A stretch of DNA of 64,000 bases. Origin: Subtercola lobariae. GTDB lineage: Bacteria > Actinomycetota > Actinomycetes > Actinomycetales > Microbacteriaceae. The number at the start of each line of letters is the position of its first letter. Position 1 is the first letter of the stretch. The position numbers and the translations under genes were made by a program. Where the stretch lies: the NCBI RefSeq assembly GCF_014640255.1, contig NZ_BMGP01000003.1, positions 248,001 to 312,000 of the forward strand, given 5' to 3'. Under the pieces are notes generated by a model that was given only the letters and a program-made list of their open reading frames with translations, was not told where the DNA came from and did not search any database. Positions 37,160-47,254 of this stretch are shown here, piece by piece.

Positions 37160-38514
37160 TGGCCCGGCCCACGTCAACGGCCCTCGCCTCCGAAGGCGCG
37201 CGCTCGCACGGCGACCCCTACCTGCCCACGAGCGGCAACGGCGGGTACACCGTGCTGCACTACGACCTCGACTGCGACTACCGTGTGTCGAGCAACCGGC
37301 TCACCGCCACCGCCACCATCACCGCTCGCGCCACCCAGCGGCTCAGCAAATTCAGCCTCGACTTCGCCGGTCTCGTCGCGAGCCGCGTGAGCGTCAACGG
37401 CGTTCGCACCACCCACCTGCAGCAGACCGCGCGCAAGCTCGTCGTCACACCCGCCACCCCTCTGGCTAACGGCGCCGAATTCACCATTGTGGTGCGCTAC
37501 GCCGGCCTACCCAGACCGGTTCGCAGCCAGTGGGGCGAGGTGGGCTGGGAAGAGCTCTCAGACGGGGTGATCGTGGCCGGCCAGCCGAGCGGGGCGCCCT
37601 CGTGGTTTCCGTGCAACGATCATCCATCGAACAAAGCGACCTATACGTTCACCCTCTCGGCCGAGACCGCATACCGCGTGCTCTGCAACGGCGAACTGGT
37701 GCGCAAAACGCAGCGCGCCAGCCGCACGCAGTGGGAGTTTCACTGCCACGAACCGATGGCCACCTACCTCGCGACCGTGCAGATCGGCCTCTACGAGACC
37801 ATGGGCGTCTCGCAGCACGGCGTGCCGCAATACGTGCTGCTGCCCGAAGATCTGCGCCCGAACGCTCTTGCCGACTTCGAGGCGCAAGAGCGCATGATGG
37901 CGCTGTTCGAGCGACAGTTCGGGCCGTACCCCTTCGCCGACTACACCGTCGTGGTAACCGACGACGACCTCGAGATTCCCCTCGAGGCGCAGGGCCTCGC
38001 CATTTTCGGCCGCAACCACATCGACGGACTCGGCGGCTCAGAGCGCCTCATCGCCCACGAACTCGCCCACCAGTGGTTCGGTAACAGCCTCACCGTGTCG
38101 CACTGGAAAGACATCTGGCTGCAAGAAGGCTTCGCCTGCTATGCAGAATGGCTCTGGTCAGAAGAATCGGGCAGCGCCACCGCAGACGCCTGCGCTGAAA
38201 CGCACTGGGCCAGAATCAATCGCCAGTCCAAAGACATCATCGTCGGTGACCCTGGTGCGCTCCGGATGTTCGACGACCGTGTCTACAAACGAGGCGCCCT
38301 GACGCTGCACGCCCTGCGGCGCACCCTCGGCGACCCGGTGTTCTTCGACGTTCTGCGCGATTGGGCGGCGTCTCATCGGCACGGCTCCATTTCGACCCCG
38401 GAGTTCATCGCCCTCGTGGAGCGCTACGCCACGGTTCCGGTGCGCGCACTTTTCGCCTCCTGGCTCGACCAGGCATCGCTGCCGAAGCTCCCCCGGCGAC
38501 ACCCGACGGCCTGA
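37159..38514 (+). CDS. M1-family zinc aminopeptidase, Pld-like
   Basis: This 451-residue protein is a short M1 metallopeptidase without a signal peptide. It has a beta-sandwich N-terminal domain and the zinc site HELAH (residues 300-304) with the third ligand Glu at 323 (HExxH-x18-E). The usual GAMEN exopeptidase motif is replaced by LEAQG, as in several short bacterial M1 enzymes. The ATG overlaps the Pls-like stop by one base (TGATG). In Streptomyces, pls is paired with the epsilon-poly-lysine hydrolase gene pld, so this enzyme may trim or degrade the polymer. That link is inferred. Confidence 0.85.
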   Translation: MARPTSTALASEGARSHGDPYLPTSGNGGYTVLHYDLDCDYRVSSNRLTATATITARATQRLSKFSLDFAGLVASRVSVNGVRTTHLQQTARKLVVTPATPLANGAEFTIVVRYAGLPRPVRSQWGEVGWEELSDGVIVAGQPSGAPSWFPCNDHPSNKATYTFTLSAETAYRVLCNGELVRKTQRASRTQWEFHCHEPMATYLATVQIGLYETMGVSQHGVPQYVLLPEDLRPNALADFEAQERMMALFERQFGPYPFADYTVVVTDDDLEIPLEAQGLAIFGRNHIDGLGGSERLIAHELAHQWFGNSLTVSHWKDIWLQEGFACYAEWLWSEESGSATADACAETHWARINRQSKDIIVGDPGALRMFDDRVYKRGALTLHALRRTLGDPVFFDVLRDWAASHRHGSISTPEFIALVERYATVPVRALFASWLDQASLPKLPRRHPTA

Positions 38515-38592
38515 GGCTCGCGAGTACTTTCGGAGCTCATCGGCGCCGCCGAGCATCCCGAGGCGCATGCGATCGCCGACAGCGGTAGCGCG

Positions 38593-39957
38593 TCAGACTT
38601 TAACGGGGCGCTTGGCGTTCTGGATGCCGATCGCCGAAACCACCCCACCGAGCGTCAGCAGCACCGCCGTGACGATGGCGCCGCGCGCAAAACCCTCCGT
38701 GGTCAGGGCATCTCCCACGATAAGCGCCGCGGCGGCGGTCGCAATCAGCCCTGCCACCCGCGAGACGGCATTGTTCACGGCCGATGCGATTCCCGCGCGC
38801 TCAGGGTCGATCGCCCCGAGCACGGCGGCCGTCAACGGCGCCACCGTGATGGTGAGCCCGAGCGCAAACACCACCGTGCCAGGGAACACCTGCGTCAGAT
38901 AATTGGCCGAGGGAGTCACCTGCGACAGCATCACGTACCCCACCGCCCCGATGACGGGCCCGATGGCCATGAACAACCGCGACCCGTACTTGCCGGCCAG
39001 AGTGCCGAACAGCGTCGATAACGAAATGCTGATGATGGTCGAAGGCAGCGAGGCCAACCCCGCCTCGGTAGCCGAATAGCCCGCCACCTGCTGCAAGAAC
39101 AACGTCAGCAAGAAGCCGCCGAGCGAGAGCGCGGCATAGATGAAGGTGGTCGCCAGGTTACCCACCCAGAAGTTGCGCACCGTGAAGAGGCTGAGCGGCA
39201 GCATCGGCTGTTTCACCCGCCGCTCATTCACGATGAACGCCGCGAAAGCCGCCACCCCCACGACCATTGCGCCCCACACAATCGGGTTTCCCCAGCCGAG
39301 CCGCCCCTGCTCGATCAGTGCGAACACGGGCAAACCGATGCCGAAGACGCCGAGCACGGCACCGCGGTAGTCGATCTTCGGTTTCACCGGGCGCGGTGGC
39401 TCGGCGTACACCCCGCGCAGCAGCCACAGCGTCACCGCGATCGGAATCACGTTGATCGCGAACACGAACCGCCACGACGCGTAGTCCACCAGCACGCCGC
39501 CGAGCAGTGGCCCGGCGAGAAACGCGGTGCTGGTCCAGGCCGTCCACTGACCGATAGCCTTCGCCCGCTTCGGCCCATCGAAGTTCGAGATGATGATGGC
39601 CAGCGAACTCGGCACGAGCAGCGCGCCCGCCAGCCCTTGGAGTCCGCGCGAAATGATGAGAAATTCGTCGGTCGGTGAGATCGCACAGAGAATGGATGCT
39701 CCGCCGAACCCGATGAGCCCCCAGAAGATCACCCGCCGCCGCCCATACGCGTCAGAGAGCGAACCGGCGAGCAGAATCACCGCAGTCAGAGTGATCAGAT
39801 AGGCATCGACGACCCACTGCTGGCCGGCCAGACCCCCACCGAGTTCACGGCTGATGGCCGGCAGTGCCACGTTGATGACCGTGCCGTCGAGAAAGGCGAT
39901 GAACGAGGCGAGAATGGCGACGATGAGTACTTTGCGCTGATAGGCGGTCACGGGCAT
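38593..39957 (-). CDS. DHA2-family MFS exporter (EmrB/QacA type)
   Basis: This protein of about 454 residues has 14 predicted membrane helices. The N-terminal motif FIAFLDGTVINVALPAISRELGG and SDAYGRRRVIFWG loop define the drug:H+ antiporter-2 group; LVPSSLAIIISNFDGPKRAKAIG is also typical. It exports drugs or metabolites of unknown identity. It converges with the Pls-like/peptidase pair, which makes an accessory export role possible but unproven. The ATG at 39957 is preferred over a TTG four codons upstream. Confidence 0.87.
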   Translation of the reverse strand: MPVTAYQRKVLIVAILASFIAFLDGTVINVALPAISRELGGGLAGQQWVVDAYLITLTAVILLAGSLSDAYGRRRVIFWGLIGFGGASILCAISPTDEFLIISRGLQGLAGALLVPSSLAIIISNFDGPKRAKAIGQWTAWTSTAFLAGPLLGGVLVDYASWRFVFAINVIPIAVTLWLLRGVYAEPPRPVKPKIDYRGAVLGVFGIGLPVFALIEQGRLGWGNPIVWGAMVVGVAAFAAFIVNERRVKQPMLPLSLFTVRNFWVGNLATTFIYAALSLGGFLLTLFLQQVAGYSATEAGLASLPSTIISISLSTLFGTLAGKYGSRLFMAIGPVIGAVGYVMLSQVTPSANYLTQVFPGTVVFALGLTITVAPLTAAVLGAIDPERAGIASAVNNAVSRVAGLIATAAAALIVGDALTTEGFARGAIVTAVLLTLGGVVSAIGIQNAKRPVKV

Positions 39958-40048
39958 CCACCCTCGCAACAGACTGCGCCCGCGTGAACTGACGCTGACG
40001 CTGACGCTCTCTGCGCACCGGGAGTTTTTGCCGCGACTGAAGGCACCG

Positions 40049-40522
40049 TCACTGCGTCAGCGCCACAGCGCGCGGCTCGTGCAGCACCTCGAAGTTCACC
40101 GACTGGGCGATGAAGCACAGCTCGCTGGCTTCGTGGTGCAACGAGTCGGCCAATTCGGCTTGGGATGCCTCGGCCACCGTCACCACGGGCCGCAACGTCA
40201 CCGAGGTGAAGTGGCCGCCCTGCCCCACTTGCTCCATGGTGCCCACCGCAGAATCTTCGTAGGCCGTGACCACCAGCCCGTGCTGCACGGCGACATGCAG
40301 GTACGAGAGCATGTGGCACTCGGCGAGCGCCGCCAGCAGCAGTTCTTCGGGGTTCCAGCGGTCACGGTCGCCGTGAAATGTTCGGTCTGCAGACGACGGC
40401 AGTTCGACCTTGCCCTCGGCACGAATCACGCCGGCGCGGCTGTAGTCGCGGTAGCCGCTCGTGCCCGTTCCGCGGTTGCCTTGCCATTCGACTGACACGA
40501 AGTAGTGGTGTTCGGCGTTCAC
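40049..40522 (-). CDS. OsmC-family protein
   Basis: This 157-residue OsmC/Ohr-like protein has the two peroxidatic cysteines (LAECHMLSYLHVA and ELCFIAQSV) and the NPEELLLAALAECHM helix. The family reduces organic hydroperoxides with thiol donors. The N-terminal half matches the OsmC-like rather than the Ohr subgroup. The GTG start lies 7 nt after TAGGCT. It is divergent from gabT. Confidence 0.88.
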   Translation of the reverse strand: MNAEHHYFVSVEWQGNRGTGTSGYRDYSRAGVIRAEGKVELPSSADRTFHGDRDRWNPEELLLAALAECHMLSYLHVAVQHGLVVTAYEDSAVGTMEQVGQGGHFTSVTLRPVVTVAEASQAELADSLHHEASELCFIAQSVNFEVLHEPRAVALTQ

Positions 40523-40535
40523 GTTTCTCAGCCTA
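40523..40535 (-). promoter_or_regulatory. Leaderless-type -10 box of the osmC-like gene
   Basis: TAGGCT at 40530-40535 (minus strand), then GAGAAAC, then the GTG start. Confidence 0.5.
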
Positions 40536-40608
40536 GCCGCGGGTTGTGCACAGGCGGCGAGTTATGCACAATCGGCCGTGCGCATCGTTGCCTCGAGCCT
40601 CTGCCCGG

Positions 40609-40621
40609 TAATCTTGAGGGT
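40609..40621 (+). promoter_or_regulatory. Leaderless-type -10 box of gabT
   Basis: TAATCT at 40609-40614 is 7 nt before the ATG. The intervening GAGGGT could also pair with 16S rRNA if a longer transcript is made. Confidence 0.5.
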
Positions 40622-41979
40622 ATGACAGACACCATCGACACCACCTCGTTCACCGTGCCGCAGCAGCGCAAGATCGTCACGGCGATTCCCGGCCCGAAAT
40701 CCGACGCGCTGCACGCTCGCCGTCTCGCCGTGGTGCCCGTGGGTGTTTCGTCTGTTCTGCCCGTCTACATCGCCCGCGCGAATGGCGCGATTCTGGTCGA
40801 CGTCGACGGCAACCAGTTCATCGACCTCGGCGCCGGCATCGGGGTGACCACCATCGGGCACACCCAGTCGGGCGTGGTCGAGGCCGCGACAGAACAGCTG
40901 AACGACGTCACCCACACCCTCTTCACCGTCACGCCCTACGAAGAGTACGTGCGCGTCGCCGAGTTGCTCGCCGAGCACACCCCCGGGTCGTTCGCAAAGA
41001 AGACCATGCTCGCGAACTCCGGTGCAGAGGCCGTCGAGAACGCCGTCAAAATCGCCCGCAAGTACACGCGCCGCGTCGGCGTTGCTGTGCTCGAGCACGC
41101 CTACCATGGCCGTACCAACCTCACCATGGCCATGAACTTCAAGGCATCGCCGTACTCCACCGGCTTCGGCCCGTTCGCCGGCGACGTCTACCGCGCCCCC
41201 AACTCGTACCCCTATCACGACGGGCTCTCGGGCGCCGAGGCGGCCAAGCGCACCATCGACTATCTCGAGAAGACCGTCGGCTCCTACGACCTGGCCTGCC
41301 TCGTGGTCGAGCCCATTCAGGGTGAGGGCGGTTTTGTGATCCCCGCCGAGGGGTACCTGCCCGCGCTTCAGGCCTGGTGCACCGAGAAGGGCATCGTCTT
41401 CGTCGCCGACGAGATTCAGAGCGGCATGGCCCGCACGGGCGCCTATTTCGCGAGCGAGCACTTCGGTCTCGAGCCCGACCTGGTGCTTTCTGCCAAGGGA
41501 ATCGCAGGCGGTCTGCCGCTCGCCGCCGTCACAGGCCGTGCCGAGATCATGGATTCCGCACTACCCGGCGGTCTTGGCGGCACCTTCGGCGGCAACCCGG
41601 TCGCTGCCGCGGCTGCAGTCGCGGTCTTCGGCGAAATCGAACGACTCGGCCTGCTCGCAGAGGCCACGCGTGTCGAACAGACTCTCTCGGCCGGTCTCCT
41701 CGAACTGCAGAAGAAATACGACATCATCGGCGAGGTTCGTGGTGTCGGAGCCATGATCGCCATCGAACTCGTTCAGCCCGGCACCGGCAGCACCACGAAA
41801 GAACCCAACCCAGCCGCAGTTACCGCTCTCGCGGCCTACGCCGCACAACACGGCGTACTCATCTTGACGGCCGGCACCTACGGCAACGTTCTGCGCTTCC
41901 TGCCGAGCCTCACCATCAGCGACGCCCTCCTCGAAGACGCCCTCAGTGTTCTCGACGCCGGCTTCGCAACCCTCGCCGA

Positions 41980-41983
<4 letters not shown>
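40622..41983 (+). CDS. gabT: 4-aminobutyrate--2-oxoglutarate transaminase
   Basis: This 453-residue class III PLP aminotransferase has the GabT signature, including the Schiff-base lysine in LSAKGIAGG, the VVEPIQGEGG strand, VADEIQSGMARTG and GTFGGNPVAAAAA. It converts GABA to succinate semialdehyde, the last amine-removing step in polyamine and GABA degradation. The frame extends upstream to 40505, but the ATG at 40622 follows a TANNNT box and gives the normal N-terminus. Its stop overlaps the GTG of the asparaginase gene. Confidence 0.93.
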
Positions 41984-43173
<1,190 letters not shown>

Positions 43174-44002
43174 ACCTCAGGGTCTACCGCGGCACCACCC
43201 CGTGGGCGCCATTCGGCTCTCGCCCACCCTCACCTAGACCTCACGGTCTACCGCGGCACCACCCCGTGGGCGCCATTCGGCTCTCGCCCACCCTCACCTA
43301 GACCTCACGGTCTACCGCGGCACCACCCCGTGGGCGCCATCCGGCTCTCGCCCACCCTCACCTAGACCTCACGGTCTACCGCGGCACCACCCCGGTGGCG
43401 CCATCCGGCTCTCGCCCACCCTCACCTAGACCTCACGGTCTACCGCGGCACCACCCCGTGGGCGCCATTCGGCTCTCGCCCACCCTCACCTAGACCTCAC
43501 GGTCTACCGCGGCACCACCCCGTGGGCGCCATTCGGCTCTCGCCCACCCTCACCTAGACCTCACGGTCTACCGCGGCACCACCCCGTGGGCGCCATTCGG
43601 CTCTCGCCCACCCTCACCTAGACCTCACGGTCTACCGCGGCACCACCCCGTGGGCGCCATTCGGCTCTCGCCCACCCTCACCTAGACCTCACGGTCTACC
43701 GCGGCACCACCCCGTGGGCGCCATTCGGCTCTCGCCCACCCTCACCTAGACCTCACGGTCTACCGCGGCACCACCCCGTGGGCGCCATTCGGCTCTCGCC
43801 CACCCTCACCTAGACCTCACGGTCTACCGCGGCACCACCCCGTGGGCGCCATTCGGCTCTCGCCCACCCTCACCTAGACCTCACGGTCTACCGCGGCACC
43901 ACCCCGTGGGCGCCATTCGGCTCTCGCCCACCCTCACCTAGACCTCACGGTCTACCGCGGCACCACCCCGGTGGGCGCCATCCGGCTCTCGCCCACCCTC
44001 AC

Positions 44003-44071
44003 CTAGACCTCACGGTCTACGGCGGCACCACCCCGGTAGGCGCCATCCGCGTGTCCCCCACCTTCGCCTAA
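44003..44071 (+). pseudogene. Displaced original 3' end of the asparaginase gene
   Basis: The last array unit reads LDLTVYGGTTPVGAIRVSPTFA followed by TAA, in one uninterrupted frame. It differs in its final codons from the array type and looks like the ancestral end of the asparaginase gene, now separated from the rest by array expansion. Confidence 0.65.
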
Positions 44072-44171
44072 CCAACCCCGCCCCCACCCTCGCCCACCTC
44101 CTTTCGCCCGCCCTTGCTCACCCGGTCCCGTGCACCCTCCCCGCACGCGAGTGCGTCGCCCACGAGGGATT

Positions 44172-44215
44172 CACGCAAAAGCGCCCTATGCCAGGCGATA
44201 GCGGGCTTTCGCGTC
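44172..44215. repeat. Imperfect palindrome upstream of the DUF559 gene
   Basis: Arms 44172-44189 and 44198-44215 match at 14 of 18 positions around an 8-nt loop. The right arm read in reverse (TTTGACGCGAAAGCCC) matches the sequence just after the gene (45264-45279) at 15 of 16 positions. The rest of the 44072-44311 gap shows no gene. Confidence 0.65.
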
Positions 44216-44311
44216 AAATCGATCACGAAACGACAGGCAGGAGGCCCCCCACGGTCAGTCGCCTGTGGATAAGTGCCGCTGTGCAAAACTCCGAGCGGCC
44301 ACCATGGGTTC

Positions 44312-45284
44312 ATGCGTAGACGAGAACCACTTCCACCGACCCTCACCGACGCGAGCTTCTCTGTTGCAGAGGCCGAAGCGCTCGGAATCGGCCGCAAGCG
44401 ATTGGCCAACCAGGCGCTGCTTCGCCCGTTTCACGGAGTTCGCGTTGAGGCAGGCGCCGTGAACAGCCCGATCGCCGCATTCGCACCCCGTCTGCGCACG
44501 AACGAATGGTTCAGTCACCAATCGGCAGCGCGCCTCTGGCACGTGCCGCTACGCGACCGCGAGCGCATGTCTGACGCCGTTCACGTCACGGTGCGCGCGC
44601 CCGCAGGGGCATCGCGAGCACGAGGAGCCCGCGGGCATCAGAGCGCCGCCGAGCATCCCAGCGTTGTACGAAGGTTCGGATTACCGTGCAGCGACGCAGC
44701 CGATACGTGGCTCAGCCTTGCCGGCGCGTTCTCCATCGCTGAAACTTGTGGTCGCCGGGGATCATTTCGTGCTCGAGCCTGAAGTGCTCGACCCTCGTGA
44801 CCTGCGCCCGTACGTGACGCTCGACGAGCTTCGAGTGCGAGCTGACTCATTTCACGGGGCAGGCAAAAGCCGAGCATCCCGAGCCCTCGAGCTGATTCGG
44901 CCGGGGGCCGAGTCGCGACCCGAAACGCTACTTCGCCTTCTGATGCAGGATGCCCGGCTGCCCGAACCGGCAGTGAACCCCGTCATCTACGATTCGACCG
45001 GCCGACGCATCGGTCGTGCAGACCTCGTCTACGCCGAGCATCGGGTGATCATCGAGTACGACGGCGACCAGCATCGCACGGATAAGCGGCAGTACCGAAA
45101 AGATGTCATCCGCTGGCAACGATTCGCCCGAAATGGGTGGGATGTGCTGCGCTTTCACGATGATGACCTCTTCGCCCGCCCCGCCAAAACGATCGCGCAA
45201 ATCACTGAGGCACTCGCTCTGAAGGGCTTCCGCCCCCTCCCGACCCTTCTCGGCGCTGACCGGTTTGACGCAAAAGCCCACTAA
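44312..45284 (+). pseudogene. DUF559 nuclease-like gene, frameshifted
   Basis: Two frames join to one product of about 323 residues. The first (from 44312) has a helix-turn-helix-like N-terminus (FSVAEAEALGIGRKRLANQALLRPFHGVRV), as in AbiEi-type proteins. The second ends in a DUF559/Vsr-like nuclease domain (GRADLVYAEHRVIIEYDGDQH...RWQRFARNGWDVLRF). The match breaks at the AAA of 44742-44744. Removing one A gives SIAELVVAGDHF, the expected continuation. So a single-base insertion disrupts the gene, unless it is a sequencing error. Related proteins are abundant in Microbacteriaceae with unknown function. Palindromic elements flank it. Confidence 0.75.
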
Positions 45285-45313
45285 GACGCCCCATAAGGTG
45301 ATTTTGCGTCAAA
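45264..45313. repeat. TTTGACGCAAAA inverted repeat at the end of the DUF559 gene
   Basis: TTTGACGCAAAA (45264-45275) and TTTTGCGTCAAA (45302-45313) are perfect 12-bp inverted copies around the stop codon of the DUF559 gene, with 26 nt between them. It could act as a terminator-like hairpin or as the end of a mobile unit. Confidence 0.8.
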
Positions 45314-45325
45314 CGCGCGGCGCGA

Positions 45326-45385
45326 AGAGGTGAGGTGAGGTGCGCAGAGGTGGGGAGTGGTGAGGTGAGGTGAGGTGAGGTGAGG
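45326..45385. repeat. GAGGT/TGAGG pentanucleotide repeat
   Basis: About ten copies of a 5-bp GAGGT unit, interrupted once by TGCGCAGAGGTGGGGAGTG, lie in the 150-bp gap downstream of potC. No gene is seen. Confidence 0.85.
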
Positions 45386-45435
45386 GCGGCCAGCGAGAAG
45401 AAGCCGGCGGGAGGCGCGCGCGGAGAGCGCCGCGC

Positions 45436-46335
45436 CTAATGCAGGCGCGCCAAGCGCTTCGCGCGCGCCGCACGCGTGACCTGCGCCACGACCACGATGA
45501 CGATCGCCAAGATGAACACCGCCGACGCGATCACATTCGCCTCTGCCGGAATACCGCGCGCCGCCGCGATGTAGATGAACTTCGGAAAGGTATCGACCGC
45601 GCCCGAGTTGAAGTTCGTGATGATGAAGTCATCGAAGCTCAACGCGAACGACAGCAGCGCGGCGGCAGCGATCCCGGGCACCAGCAGCGGAAACGTGATG
45701 CGCCAGAACACCGCAGCAGCAGACCCGTACAGATCGCGCCCGGCCTCTTCGAGCGCAGGGTCGAGCGACGAAACCCGGGCCTTCACCGTCACCACTACGA
45801 ACGAAATGCAGAACATCGTATGAGCGATGATGATGGTGCCGAGCCCCTTGTTCACCCCGAGCGAGAGAAACTGCGCCGCGAGCCCCGCCCCGAGCACCAC
45901 CTCGGGCGTCGCCATCGGCAAGAACAGCAGCAGCGAGATCAGCGAGCGAGCCCGAAACCGGTACCTCACCAGCGCAATCGCAATGGCGGTGCCGAGTGCC
46001 GTTGCCAGCACGGTCGCCACCACCCCCACGATGATGCTGTTCGTGAATGCCTCACAGACGCCCTGCGCATCGCAGACGTGAGTCCACTTGTCGAGCGTGA
46101 ACCCCTGCCACGCGATGTTCAGCTTGCCCGAGTTGTTGAACGAGAAAACGAACGTGTAGGCGATCGGTATCAGCAGAAAGATGAGCGCCAGAGCCGTGTA
46201 GATCGGCAGCCCAAGCCCGCGAAACCGGATGCGCGAACGCCGCCTGGGCCCAGCCGGCACCGGCGCCTCCAGCGTCGACGCAAGCCCACCCGGGGTCGTC
46301 GAAGCGAACCGCGAACGAGAAGCAGTAGCGCTCAT
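45436..46335 (-). CDS. potC: Polyamine-type ABC transporter permease (PotC-like)
   Basis: This 299-residue inner-membrane permease has six helices and the ABC-contact (EAA) loop around EEAGRDLYGSAAAVFWRITFPLLVPGIAAAALLSF. The region after the signal FALSFDDFIITNF is characteristic of PotC/PotI-type permeases. It pairs with PotB and the PotA ATPase to import spermidine or putrescine. It has a longer polar N-terminus than E. coli PotC. Its start overlaps the potB stop. Confidence 0.9.
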   Translation of the reverse strand: MSATASRSRFASTTPGGLASTLEAPVPAGPRRRSRIRFRGLGLPIYTALALIFLLIPIAYTFVFSFNNSGKLNIAWQGFTLDKWTHVCDAQGVCEAFTNSIIVGVVATVLATALGTAIAIALVRYRFRARSLISLLLFLPMATPEVVLGAGLAAQFLSLGVNKGLGTIIIAHTMFCISFVVVTVKARVSSLDPALEEAGRDLYGSAAAVFWRITFPLLVPGIAAAALLSFALSFDDFIITNFNSGAVDTFPKFIYIAAARGIPAEANVIASAVFILAIVIVVVAQVTRAARAKRLARLH

Positions 46336-47249
46336 ATCAGGTCTTCCGTTCCCGCTCGTCGCACATAAATACCCACGATGATCAGAATCACCGCCATCAG
46401 CACGATCGACAGCGCCGCCGCTATCGGATAGTTCTGCAGCACCAAGAAGTTCGCCTCGATCGCATTACCCACCATCGACGTCTGCGACGAACCCAAAAAG
46501 TCGTTCGACGCGTTGATGTAGTCACCGGCCGCCGGGATGAACGTGAGCAGCGTTCCCGACACGATGCCCGGCATCGACAGCGGTATGGTCACCTTGCGAA
46601 ACGTGGTCCAGGGCGAAGCATAGAGGTCAGCGCCCGCCTCGATGTACCGCACGTCCATCCGCTCGAGCACGGCATACAGCGGCAGCGTCATGAACGGAAT
46701 GAAGTTGTACGTCAACCCGAACACCACCGCGAACGGCGTGCCCGTGATGTGCCCGTCTGTTGGCAGCACCGACAGCGCCTTCAGCACCGGCACCACCGGC
46801 CCCTCGTCGCTGAAGATCTGCTTCCACGCCAGCGTTCGCAGCAGAAAGCTGATGAAGAACGGCGCAATCACCAGGGTCAGCAGCAGACTCTGCGCGAGCG
46901 GCCAGCGCCGCATCTTCACCCCGATGAAGTACGCCATCGGGTAGCTGATCACCAGCGCGAACACAGTCGCGAGAATGGCGTACCCGAAGGCCCTGAAGAT
47001 CAGCGGCAGGTACTGCCCCACCGCATCGGTGTAGTTCTGCCACTGAAACCCGGCAGAATACTGCCCGATGTCGCCGTCGATCACCGGCTGCTGAAACGAC
47101 GTGAAAATCAGCGAGATCAGCGGAGCAATGAAGAACAACAGCAGGTACAGGATGCCCGGCAGCAGCAACACGAGCGCGATCCAGCTGCGCTTGCGAACCG
47201 CCGGCTCGGCAGCCGTGCTCGTGGGTGTCGAGAACGCGGTGAACGCCAT
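46332..47249 (-). CDS. potB: Polyamine-type ABC transporter permease (PotB-like)
   Basis: This 305-residue permease has six helices and the EAA loop ERMDVRYIEAGADLYASPWTTFRKVTIPLSMPGIVSGTLLTFIPAAGDYINASNDF. It is the first permease subunit of the importer. It begins 5 nt after the potA stop and overlaps potC, in the common D-A-B-C order when read on the minus strand. Confidence 0.9.
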   Translation of the reverse strand: MAFTAFSTPTSTAAEPAVRKRSWIALVLLLPGILYLLLFFIAPLISLIFTSFQQPVIDGDIGQYSAGFQWQNYTDAVGQYLPLIFRAFGYAILATVFALVISYPMAYFIGVKMRRWPLAQSLLLTLVIAPFFISFLLRTLAWKQIFSDEGPVVPVLKALSVLPTDGHITGTPFAVVFGLTYNFIPFMTLPLYAVLERMDVRYIEAGADLYASPWTTFRKVTIPLSMPGIVSGTLLTFIPAAGDYINASNDFLGSSQTSMVGNAIEANFLVLQNYPIAAALSIVLMAVILIIVGIYVRRAGTEDLI

Positions 47250-47254
47250 GGCGC

